From assembly GCA_003219345.1 (NCBI GenBank), contig QHOP01000302.1, positions 1-35,268 of the forward strand: DNA of 35,268 nt, given 5' to 3'. Source of the DNA: Verrucomicrobiota bacterium (GTDB taxonomy: Bacteria; Verrucomicrobiota; Verrucomicrobiia; Limisphaerales; AV2). Of this stretch, positions 22,131 to 29,775 are shown piece after piece. A program made the translations under genes and the position numbers. The notes below the pieces were generated by a model that worked only from the letters and a program-made list of their open reading frames with translations, ran no database searches and was not told the DNA's origin. Every line of letters begins with the position of its first letter. The stretch's first letter is position 1.

Positions 22131-23591
22131 TCACGCGAGAATCCCATCGATCACTTTGCCGGAAACGTTCGTCAGCCGGGCGTCCAGGCCCTGGAATTTC
22201 ACCGTGAGCCGGGTGTGTTCGATGCCCAGCAGCCGGAGCATGGTAGCGTGCAGATCATGAACATCCACCGGGTCCTCCACGGCCGTGTAACCCAGTTCAT
22301 CGGTCGCGCCGTAAATGAGTCCGCTCTTGATCCCGCCGCCGCACAGCCAGATGCTGAACCCGGCGTTGTGATGGTCGCGGCCATCACCGCCCTGGCTCAT
22401 GGGCGTTCGGCCAAATTCGCCAGCCCACACAATGAGCGTGTCCGCGAGCATGCCCCGCTGTTTGAGGTCGGTGATCAGCGCCATGCAGGCGCGATCGACT
22501 TCCTGGGCTTTCAGCGTTATGCCTTCCTTGACGCCGCCGTGGTGGTCCCAGTCCTTGTGGTAAAGCTGGATGAAACGCACGCCGCGCTCCGCCAGCCGGC
22601 GCGCCAGCAGGCAGTTCGAGGCGAACGAACCGTCACCCGGCTTGCCGCCATAAAGATCGAGAATGTGCTGCGGTTCCTTGCGGGTGTCGATCAACTCCGG
22701 CACGCTCGCCTGCATTTTAAAAGCCATCTCGTATTGCGCGATGCGCGTTGAAATCTCCGGGTCATCCACGACGGCATCGTATTTTGAATTGATGGCGTTC
22801 ACGGCCTTGACCACGTCGTGTTGTTGCTCGCGGGTGACGCCCGGCGGTGCGCCGAGGTAAAGAACCGGATCGCCCTTGCCGCGCAGGTGCACGCCCTGGA
22901 AACGACTGGGGAGAAAAGCGGACGCCCATTGGCGCGCGGCGATCGGCTGGTTCTGGCCGCCTTTGCCAAGCGACGTGAGCACCACGAAGCCGGGCAACTC
23001 CTCCGCGTCCGAGCCCAACCCATAGACAACCCAGGCGCCCATGCTGGGACGACCGGCGATCTGCGAGCCGGTGTTCATGAACATGTGAGCCGGGTCATGA
23101 TTGATCGCTTCGGTGGTCATCGAGCGGATGATGCAAATGTCGTCCACCACCGAGCCGATGTGTTCGAACAGTTCGCAAATCTCCGCGCCGGACTTCCCGA
23201 ACTTCCTGAACTTGAGCTGCGGGCCGTAACACAACAGCTCCTTGCCCTGCAACTGCGCGAGCTGTTTCCCTTTCGTCATGCTCTCGGGCATCGGCTTGCC
23301 GTCCATCTCCGCCAGCTTCGGTTTGGGATCAAATGTTTCGAGATGCGACGGTCCGCCCGCCATCGAAAGCCAGATGATCCTCCTGACCTTTGGTGGAAAA
23401 TGGGGCGGATTGACCACACCCGTCCATTTGTCTTTCTTCGACGCCGCCTGGGCAGTCGCCGCGCGCAGGAGGGTCGGATGAATGAGCGACGCGAGCGCCA
23501 GCATGCCGACGCCCTGGGACGCACGCCCGAGAAACGCGCGACGCGTTTGTTGCAAAAGAGCGAACTGACGAAATTCGGAAACGGGGTTCAT
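22131..23591 (-). CDS. DUF1501 family exported protein (copy 1 of tandem pair)
   Basis: A 486-residue protein with Tat signal 'TRRAFLGRASQGVGMLALAS' and core motifs 'IIWLSMAGGPSHLETFDPKP', 'RGVRFIQLYHKDWDHHGGVK' and 'LIVWAGEFGRTPMSQGGDGR'. It is about 60% identical to the next gene, so the two arose by tandem duplication. Predicted to be folded with metal in the cytoplasm and exported by Tat, then to act in the periplasm or intracellular vesicle space. The start (23591) lies 3 bp after the stop of the PSCyt1 gene, indicating tight co-translation. Confidence 0.94.
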   Translation of the reverse strand: MNPVSEFRQFALLQQTRRAFLGRASQGVGMLALASLIHPTLLRAATAQAASKKDKWTGVVNPPHFPPKVRRIIWLSMAGGPSHLETFDPKPKLAEMDGKPMPESMTKGKQLAQLQGKELLCYGPQLKFRKFGKSGAEICELFEHIGSVVDDICIIRSMTTEAINHDPAHMFMNTGSQIAGRPSMGAWVVYGLGSDAEELPGFVVLTSLGKGGQNQPIAARQWASAFLPSRFQGVHLRGKGDPVLYLGAPPGVTREQQHDVVKAVNAINSKYDAVVDDPEISTRIAQYEMAFKMQASVPELIDTRKEPQHILDLYGGKPGDGSFASNCLLARRLAERGVRFIQLYHKDWDHHGGVKEGITLKAQEVDRACMALITDLKQRGMLADTLIVWAGEFGRTPMSQGGDGRDHHNAGFSIWLCGGGIKSGLIYGATDELGYTAVEDPVDVHDLHATMLRLLGIEHTRLTVKFQGLDARLTNVSGKVIDGILA

Positions 23592-23594
23592 GGT

Positions 23595-26576
23595 TCAGGA
23601 ACGAGTAATGGTTTCGTGAAGATTCAGAATCACTCGCGCGACATTCGTCCACGCGGCCAGCTCTGCGGGATCAAGGTCCTTCGAGGCCGGCGACAAACCG
23701 ACTTTCAGCAGCGATTCAGCAGCTTGCGTGTCCTGCCGGTATTCTGCGAGGTGCTTGTCGAGCAGCGCGTGGACAGTACTCATCTCGTCGGCGCGCGGCG
23801 CTCGTGACAAAGCCTGCTGCCAGGCCCATTTGATTCGGACTGTCGTGTCGCCACCACCTTCGGTGAGGATGCGCGCAGCGAGGGCGCGCGCGGCTTCGAC
23901 GTAGGTCGGGTCATTCAAGAGCGCGAGCGCCTGCTGGGGAATATTCGAGCGATTCCGCTCGGCGGTGCATTCCTCGCGGCTGGGCGCGTCGAACGCGAGC
24001 AGACTCGGATGAAGGAACGAGCGCTGCCACCAGGTGTAAAGACCGCGGCGATACTGGCTCTCGCCCCGGTCGGCCTCGTAGGTGCGAGTGGGGAAATTCA
24101 GATTCTCCCAATAGCCGTCCGGCTGATACGGCTTCACGCTCGGACCGCCAATTTTGGGGACGAGCAAGCCGGCGATGCTGAGTGCATTGTCCCGCACCAG
24201 TTCGGCCTCGATCCTCCAACGGCTTTGACGGGCCAGCTCGCGGTTGTAGGGATCGCGGGTTTGCAGTTGCTTCGACGCGGTCGAAACCTGTTTGTAAGCG
24301 TGGCTGTTCACGATGAGGCGGACCAGGTGCTTCACGTCCCAACCGCTGTCCATGAATTCACACGCCAGCCAGTCGAGCAGCTCCGGATTCACCGGCGGTT
24401 CGCCTTGCATTCCGAAATCGTCGAGCACCTTGGACAGGCCGGTGCCGAAGAACTGTTTCCAGAGCCGGTTGACGAAGACCCGCGCCGTGAGCGGGTTCTC
24501 GCGCGACACGATCCACTCGGCCAGGTCGAGGCGATTCAACCGCCGGTCATGCGCGTGCCGGGCCGACGTGGTCAGATAGGCCGGGAGGGCGGGTTGCATG
24601 ATCTCGCCGCTTTCGATCATCCAGTTACCGCGCGGCAAAGTGCGCACGGTGCGCGGTTCATCCGCAGCGACAGAGACCAGGCAGTGTGGAACGGCAGCTT
24701 CGAAATCCGTCCTGGCTTTCGTCGCGTCGGCAACGCGGTGTCGCTCGTCAATCAGTTCCGGGGCCGCGCTTCGTTGATACGCGGCGAGCTTTTGTTTCTG
24801 GTCTTCCGTGCGCTCCTTCGCTGCCACCTTCAACAGCTCCACGATTTCAGGCCGCGGCAGAGCGGTCTTCGGCGCGCGAACGGCACTCGGATTCGTCGTC
24901 GCGGCCAGACGGAATCGCCCGAGCACCTGATTGCCGCCACCGGTCTGCTGGATGACGAATGTGACACTGCTTTCGCCTTCGTTCACCATCGGTTCCTTCA
25001 CCGCGAAATAAATCGCCTGCTCAACGCCCGTCACCCCCTTGATCGCCCAACCGTTCTTTCCTTCCTGCTGGCCGTTGGCGTCTTCGACACTGAACTCGGT
25101 GAGAATGAAGTTTCCGTCTCCAGCGCGGCCCGGGCCATGTCCGGGGAGTTTCGCCGCGCTCAGTGCTTCGAGGCGAAAGCCAACCACGCTGTTCCAGTTC
25201 GTTTTGACCGTGATGCGATAAGTGTCCTTGCCATCCTTCGGGTCTTTTTCCGTGCTGATGATCCGGTCCTCGCCAACTGTAAGCTTCACGCCCGCTTCCG
25301 AAATCATCTTTTCGGGCGCCAGCAGCGTCCAGTTGGTCTCCGCGGCGATGGCTTCGAGCGCGGCTTTCTCCCACCTCTCCGCCAACTCAGGACGTGGCGC
25401 CTCGTATTCCCTCTGGAGCCGTGTTACTTCGCTGTCGAGTTTGGCGAGTTCGGCCGCCTGCTTCTGGTCCGGCACCAACATGCCGTCTTCGCGACGGCCG
25501 ATGATCGGCTCCTTGATGTCGGCGAAGAATGCGCCCAGCGAATAGAAGTCGCGCGACGTAATCGGATCGAATTTGTGGTCATGGCACTGGGCGCAGCCGA
25601 TCGTCTGTCCCAACCACACCGTGCCGACCGCGCGGACGCGATCCGTGAGCATGCGCGCTTCGTAATCCTTGGGCTGCGCTCCGCCTTCCTCGGTGGTGAG
25701 CAGCAGGCGATTGAAAGCCGAGCCGACCTTCTGCTCGAGGCCGCTGTTGGAGAGCAAATCGCCAGCGAGCTGTTCGCGCGTGAACTGGTCAAAGCGTTTG
25801 TTTTCGTTGAAAGACCTGATGACGTAATCCCGATACGGCCAGATGTTGCGCGGGTTGTCCGAGTGGTAACCGATCGTGTCCGCGAACCGCACGACATCGA
25901 GCCAGCCGATGGCCATGCGTTCGCCGTAGTGCGGCGACGCCAAGAGATTTTCGACCAGCCTGGCGTAGGCTTCAGGCGACTTGTCTTCCTGGAAGGCGGC
26001 GACTTCTTCGGGCTTCGGCGGCAGACCGATGAGATCGAAGCAGAGCCGGCGCGCGAGCGTGCGTCGGTCCGCCTCCGGCGAAGGTTGCAGGCCAATCTCC
26101 TTCAGGCGCTTTTGAACGAGAAAATCAATCCCGTTTCGACCTGTGGGCACAGATGGCTTGACCGGCGGCACGTAGGCCCAGTGCTTCTGGTACTCTGCGC
26201 CCTGAGCGATCCACCGTCGAAACAACTGCTTTTGCTCCGGCGTGAGTGTCTTGTGCGACTCAGGCGGGGGCATGAGATCATCCGTGTCGGTCGTAAAAAT
26301 GCGCTGGATCAGTTTGCTCTCGTCCGGTTTTCCAGGGACAATCGCCAGCTTGGCAATCGCCTCTTCGCGCACGTCGAGGCGGAGTTTGCCCTTGCGCTTG
26401 TTCTGGTCCGGCCCGTGGCAAAAGAAGCAGTTGTCTGAGAGCACGGGCCGGATATCGCGGTTGTAGGAGATTTTCTGCGCCGCCGTCGCAGCCACGGCCG
26501 CGGAAATGATCGCTGGCACCGATAGAGCCGTGCCCAGGTTTCGACACATCCGAACGAAAGCCTTAGATACTGTCAT
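23595..26576 (-). CDS. PSCyt1-DUF1549-DUF1553 exported cytochrome-type protein
   Basis: A 993-residue protein. A hydrophobic signal segment is at about 14-32; then a cytochrome-c-like PSCyt1 domain has heme motif 'CFFCH' (C50-H54) and a possible Met ligand in 'DLMPPPE'. DUF1549 covers about 145-345 with a second CXXCH 'CAQCHDHKFDP' (C328-H332). A long middle region of about 300 residues may include a carbohydrate-binding-like beta domain ('GKDTYRITVKTNWNSVVGFR'), and DUF1553 follows ('FVNRLWKQFFGTGLSKVLDD', 'LRLIVNSHAYKQ'-like, 'NIPQQALALLNDPTYVEAAR'). Such proteins are thought to be electron-transferring partners of DUF1501 proteins in polymer catabolism, but this is not proven. First gene of the operon with two DUF1501 genes. 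Confidence 0.94.
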   Translation of the reverse strand: MTVSKAFVRMCRNLGTALSVPAIISAAVAATAAQKISYNRDIRPVLSDNCFFCHGPDQNKRKGKLRLDVREEAIAKLAIVPGKPDESKLIQRIFTTDTDDLMPPPESHKTLTPEQKQLFRRWIAQGAEYQKHWAYVPPVKPSVPTGRNGIDFLVQKRLKEIGLQPSPEADRRTLARRLCFDLIGLPPKPEEVAAFQEDKSPEAYARLVENLLASPHYGERMAIGWLDVVRFADTIGYHSDNPRNIWPYRDYVIRSFNENKRFDQFTREQLAGDLLSNSGLEQKVGSAFNRLLLTTEEGGAQPKDYEARMLTDRVRAVGTVWLGQTIGCAQCHDHKFDPITSRDFYSLGAFFADIKEPIIGRREDGMLVPDQKQAAELAKLDSEVTRLQREYEAPRPELAERWEKAALEAIAAETNWTLLAPEKMISEAGVKLTVGEDRIISTEKDPKDGKDTYRITVKTNWNSVVGFRLEALSAAKLPGHGPGRAGDGNFILTEFSVEDANGQQEGKNGWAIKGVTGVEQAIYFAVKEPMVNEGESSVTFVIQQTGGGNQVLGRFRLAATTNPSAVRAPKTALPRPEIVELLKVAAKERTEDQKQKLAAYQRSAAPELIDERHRVADATKARTDFEAAVPHCLVSVAADEPRTVRTLPRGNWMIESGEIMQPALPAYLTTSARHAHDRRLNRLDLAEWIVSRENPLTARVFVNRLWKQFFGTGLSKVLDDFGMQGEPPVNPELLDWLACEFMDSGWDVKHLVRLIVNSHAYKQVSTASKQLQTRDPYNRELARQSRWRIEAELVRDNALSIAGLLVPKIGGPSVKPYQPDGYWENLNFPTRTYEADRGESQYRRGLYTWWQRSFLHPSLLAFDAPSREECTAERNRSNIPQQALALLNDPTYVEAARALAARILTEGGGDTTVRIKWAWQQALSRAPRADEMSTVHALLDKHLAEYRQDTQAAESLLKVGLSPASKDLDPAELAAWTNVARVILNLHETITRS

Positions 26577-26808
26577 GGTTTTCTCCCGGCACCGTGCTCG
26601 CGCTTGAGCGTGGCCGGGAATGTGTCACCCATCCTAAGGCAATTCAGCCCGGCGATCAAAGGCAGAAATTCATGCCGTGCGGGCGGGGCGCATCTTGGGC
26701 ACTACCACCCTGTCGAGTCCGCTCTGCAGGATTTCCGAAGACCCACCCTGTCCCATGAACCCGGACGAACATCCAACATCGAACATCCATCAACGACCAG
26801 GGGACGAC
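26577..26808. repeat. Intergenic region with partial CCATGAACC / ACATCCAACATCGAAC repeat
   Basis: 26753-26784 is identical over 32 nt, in reverse orientation, to 4310-4341 of the repeat array near ku, including the CCATGAACC end. No gene is seen in 26577-26864; the part near 26577-26640 should contain the promoter of the PSCyt1 operon, but no clear -35/-10 pair was recognised. Confidence 0.6.
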
Positions 26809-26842
26809 AAAAAAGCGAGGCCGGGTTTCCCCCGAACCTCGC
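26809..26842 (-). terminator. Intrinsic terminator after RRM gene (copy B)
   Basis: On the minus strand GCGAGG-TT-CGGG and CCCG-G-CCTCGC pair around GGAAA and are followed by six T residues, a textbook Rho-independent terminator 22 bp after the RRM stop. Confidence 0.85.
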
Positions 26843-26864
26843 TGGATGAAAACGCGCTGACTTC

Positions 26865-27185
26865 CTAGTAGCGACTGCGGCCACCGCCACGACCGCCGCC
26901 AAATTCGCGACGACCGCCGCCTCCGCCCGGACGCTCTTCGCGCGGGCGAGCGATGTTGACCGTGAGGGCGCGGCCGTCCAACTCGGCCCCATTCAGGGCC
27001 TCGATGGCCTTCTGTGCCTCTTCCGGCGTGCTCATGGTGACGAAGCCGAAACCCCGGGGACGGCCGCTCATGCGGTCCATCATCAGGTTGGTTTCGACCA
27101 CCGTGCCGTGCGCCGCAAAGGCGTCCTGCAGATCGTTCTCCGTGGTGTTGAAGGAAAGATTTCCAACAAACAGTTTTGTGCTCAT
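26865..27185 (-). CDS. Small RRM-domain RNA-binding protein (copy B)
   Basis: A 106-residue protein with RNP2 'KLFVGNLSF' and RNP1 'RGFGFVTM', plus a longer RGG-rich tail than copy A ('[20 protein letters not shown]'). The first 45 residues differ from copy A at only a few positions ('[20 protein letters not shown]'). It should bind single-stranded RNA, probably as a cold- or stress-associated RNA chaperone. The start MSTKLFVGN at 27185 follows copy A. It has its own upstream leader and strong terminator, so it is a monocistronic unit between the PSCyt1 operon and the histidine kinase. Confidence 0.93.
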   Translation of the reverse strand: MSTKLFVGNLSFNTTENDLQDAFAAHGTVVETNLMMDRMSGRPRGFGFVTMSTPEEAQKAIEALNGAELDGRALTVNIARPREERPGGGGGRREFGGGRGGGRSRY

Positions 27186-27360
27186 GTGATGTTTTACTGT
27201 CCGACTTACGCTGTTCTCACCAGACTGTTCCCGACTACCGGGTTTCAAATCATCACTGAACCAGGTTCACTTGAGGATTTTCCATGCCGTGGGATTGACA
27301 AGCTATCTAACAGTTGGGCGAAACATGGACTTTTCTGGCGGAATAGCAACCGATTTTTTT
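27186..27360 (-). promoter_or_regulatory. Conserved leader/upstream region of RRM gene, copy B
   Basis: Aligns with 1944-2120 over its whole length. The hairpin CCCG-ACTAC-CGGG (27230-27242) has the same stem and distance from ATG (45 nt) as in copy A but a different loop. Blocks such as GGGAACAGTCTG, TTCAGTGATGATTT and ATTCCGCCAGAAAAG are kept. The gene-free part 27361-27455 shows only T-rich sequence. Confidence 0.6.
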
Positions 27361-27455
27361 AGAATTTTTTTCACGTTTTCACGCCTTTCCGCCCCTTCCG
27401 GTCGGAAGCGGCTGCGCAATAACCAACACGGCCCATCTGAGACTGAAATGTGCCT

Positions 27456-29312
27456 TTATTTTTGCGCTGCCTTGGGCAGGGAGAAGTAAAAGGTCGCGCC
27501 CTCGCCGGGTTTACTTTCGGCCCAGACGCGGCCACCGTGCCGGACAACAATGCGCCGGACGTTCGCCAGGCCGATGCCGGTGCCTTCAAATTCGTCGGCG
27601 CGATGCAGGCGCTGGAACACACCGAACAGTTTGTTCGCATATCGCATGTCAAACCCGACGCCGTTGTCGCGAACGAAGACCACCGCCTCCGCGGACGTCT
27701 CGCTGGAGCAGCCGGTTTCAATCTCACCCGCGTCGCGCGGGCGAGTGTACTTCACGGCGTTGCCCAGCAGGTTGACCAACACCTGGCGCAGCATGGCCGG
27801 ATCGCCTTCGACTTTTGGCAGGCGGCTGTTTTTCCAAACGATGTTGCGGCCTCGAACGTCCTGTTCCAGGCCGTGGATTGTCTCCTGAATGAGCTTCTCT
27901 AAATCCACCGTCTTCTTCCGCATCTCCGTCCGACCCACACGCGAGAAGACCAGCAGGTCATCGATGAGCGTGCCCATTCTTTTGGCCGACTCAGAAATCG
28001 TGTTCAAATAACGCCTGCCCTTTTCGTCCAACGCGTCGGCAACGTGCTTTTCGAGCATATTGGCAAAGCCGTCGATGTGGCGCAGCGGAGCGCGCAAGTC
28101 GTGTGAAACAGAATAAGTGAACGCTTCGAGCTCCGCGTTGGCGGCTTCGAGTTGCGAGGTGCGCTCTTTGACGCGGTGTTCCAGATCCTCGTTCAGGCGG
28201 CGGATCTGTTCGTCCGCCTGCTCGATTTGCCTCTGGCGTTGCTGCAACCGCTCCGCCATTTCGTCGAAAGCGCCCCCGAGTTGAACCAGCTCTGCGCCAC
28301 CCTGAATTCCGCCAGTTCGGGCGCTCAGGTCCCCTTCCGCCAACCGGTTGGCAGCCGCCACCAGCGCGTGGATCGGGCGCAAAAGGAATCGCTGCCCATA
28401 GAACCGGGCCCCCAGCAGGATTACGACGGCCACCAGGCCCAACACAATGGTGTTGCGAACCAGGGCTTGATTGGCTCGAGTGAAAGAAACGTTCAGCGGA
28501 ATCCCCACGCTGACGAACAGAGCGGGCGATTGGCCGTCGTTAATCGCTGTCATCGAGTGCACTCGCGGAACGCCGTCCACCCCTGTCAGCTCAAAGGTTC
28601 CCTTCGGTTGCGACAGAATCCTCTGCACAAAGGGAACACCGGACAGAGATTTGCCAACCCATTTTTCCGCCTCGGGGTAGCGGGCCAAAACCTTTCCGCG
28701 CCGGTCAACCACAATCAGCGCCCCGCCCGAAGGAAGACCAACGTGTTCGGCCGCCTCCGACAACCGGGACAGTTTCAAGGAAGCAAACAGAACCCGCTTG
28801 AGCTTTCCCCGCTCGTCGAGCACCGGGTATCCAAAATTCAGCGCCGGCTGGCCTGTCAACCGATCCACTTGAAAATCGTCGATGGAAAACAGCTTCGTCT
28901 GAATGACCCGCTGAAAAAAGGAGCGATCAGCGAGATTCACGGAACCATTCGTGGCTGTCGCGCTGCAAAACAGCGTTCCGTCCGCTTCGATCAATCCAAA
29001 GTCGAAGTAATCCGGCGCCAGGAGTCTCAGGTTGGAAAAATGAGTTTCGCAGAACGGTCGGTTCGTCGCCAGAACCAGGAAGGGAGATTGCGCGAGTGTG
29101 GCGAGCAATTGGCGGCTGTTCTTGATGAAGTTCTCCTCATTGGCCACCGCCAGTTGAGAGATGGCAGCGACCCCTTCTCGCACGCGGGCCTTTTCAATTC
29201 GACGTTGTTCCAGATTGCCGTACAGCACCAGTCCGAACGCGGGAATAACCAGCAGCAGCACCAGCAGGTTCAACCTCGTGCGAAGAAGCGCGGAGAATGA
29301 GGCCGGAGCCAT
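27456..29312 (-). CDS. Membrane sensor histidine kinase (Cache-like sensor, HAMP, HisKA, HATPase)
   Basis: A 618-residue kinase. TM1 is at about 13-32; an extracytoplasmic double-Cache-like sensor follows at about 40-280 ('[20 protein letters not shown]', '[20 protein letters not shown]', '[20 protein letters not shown]'). TM2 is at about 287-305, HAMP at about 306-360, a coiled coil to 395, then HisKA with '[16 protein letters not shown]' (phospho-acceptor H404) and the ATPase domain with the N box '[10 protein letters not shown]', 'DNGVGFD' and 'GTGIGLA'. The C-terminal half resembles bacteriophytochrome-type kinases. No response regulator is encoded nearby, so it is an orphan that must signal to a distant partner. 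Start ATG at 29312. Confidence 0.95.
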   Translation of the reverse strand: MAPASFSALLRTRLNLLVLLLVIPAFGLVLYGNLEQRRIEKARVREGVAAISQLAVANEENFIKNSRQLLATLAQSPFLVLATNRPFCETHFSNLRLLAPDYFDFGLIEADGTLFCSATATNGSVNLADRSFFQRVIQTKLFSIDDFQVDRLTGQPALNFGYPVLDERGKLKRVLFASLKLSRLSEAAEHVGLPSGGALIVVDRRGKVLARYPEAEKWVGKSLSGVPFVQRILSQPKGTFELTGVDGVPRVHSMTAINDGQSPALFVSVGIPLNVSFTRANQALVRNTIVLGLVAVVILLGARFYGQRFLLRPIHALVAAANRLAEGDLSARTGGIQGGAELVQLGGAFDEMAERLQQRQRQIEQADEQIRRLNEDLEHRVKERTSQLEAANAELEAFTYSVSHDLRAPLRHIDGFANMLEKHVADALDEKGRRYLNTISESAKRMGTLIDDLLVFSRVGRTEMRKKTVDLEKLIQETIHGLEQDVRGRNIVWKNSRLPKVEGDPAMLRQVLVNLLGNAVKYTRPRDAGEIETGCSSETSAEAVVFVRDNGVGFDMRYANKLFGVFQRLHRADEFEGTGIGLANVRRIVVRHGGRVWAESKPGEGATFYFSLPKAAQK

Positions 29313-29439
29313 AGTCAGGTCAGCCGCTTGTTGACGACTCCCGAATTCGGTTTGGAAAAGATGAACTCACCTAACGGATGTCTTTTACGGAGAAATGGCT
29401 TTGACTCTGAATTTCTACCATTCGCACGCCGCCCAACGC

Positions 29440-29668
29440 AAGGAATACGTTCAAATCCACAGCCTTTCTCATCCAGAGCGTTGATATTTGTTCCGTGCGC
29501 CAACAGTATTTCCGCGATTTCTTTGTTTCCATTCTGTGCTGCCTCGGCAAAGGAGTGATGCCCGTGCTGCTCTTCGCATTGACCGCAACGCCCTTGTCCA
29601 ACAGAAAAACAACCGTCTCCCTTTGATGTATGCAGAACGGCCAGATGCAGAAGCGTAAGTCTCCCCAC
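29440..29668 (-). pseudogene. Frameshifted ankyrin-repeat remnant
   Basis: Ankyrin consensus pieces lie in two frames: 'LTLLHLAVLH' and 'AEAAQNGNKEIAEILLAHGT' with 'NINALDEKG' in one, 'VVFLLDKGVAVNAKSSTGIT' in the other. Joining them needs at least two frameshifts, after which about two ankyrin repeats in the right order appear. The rest of the upstream 29669-29775 stretch shows no gene. The track ORFs 29315..29668 and 29371..29601 are these broken pieces. Confidence 0.7.
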
Positions 29669-29775
29669 TCTCTAGCTCGTGGCCTGTGGATTCACACGGG
29701 ATATCACGCCGCGCGTGAATCAGGTTGACTGACAGTCCATCGAATGGTTTCGTGCATCTTGTGACTACCTGGTCG

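Noticed and set aside
24009-26438. Plus-strand ORF of 809 codons
   Set aside because: Shadow of the PSCyt1/DUF1553 gene; no domain and strongly biased composition (many Arg, Phe, His).
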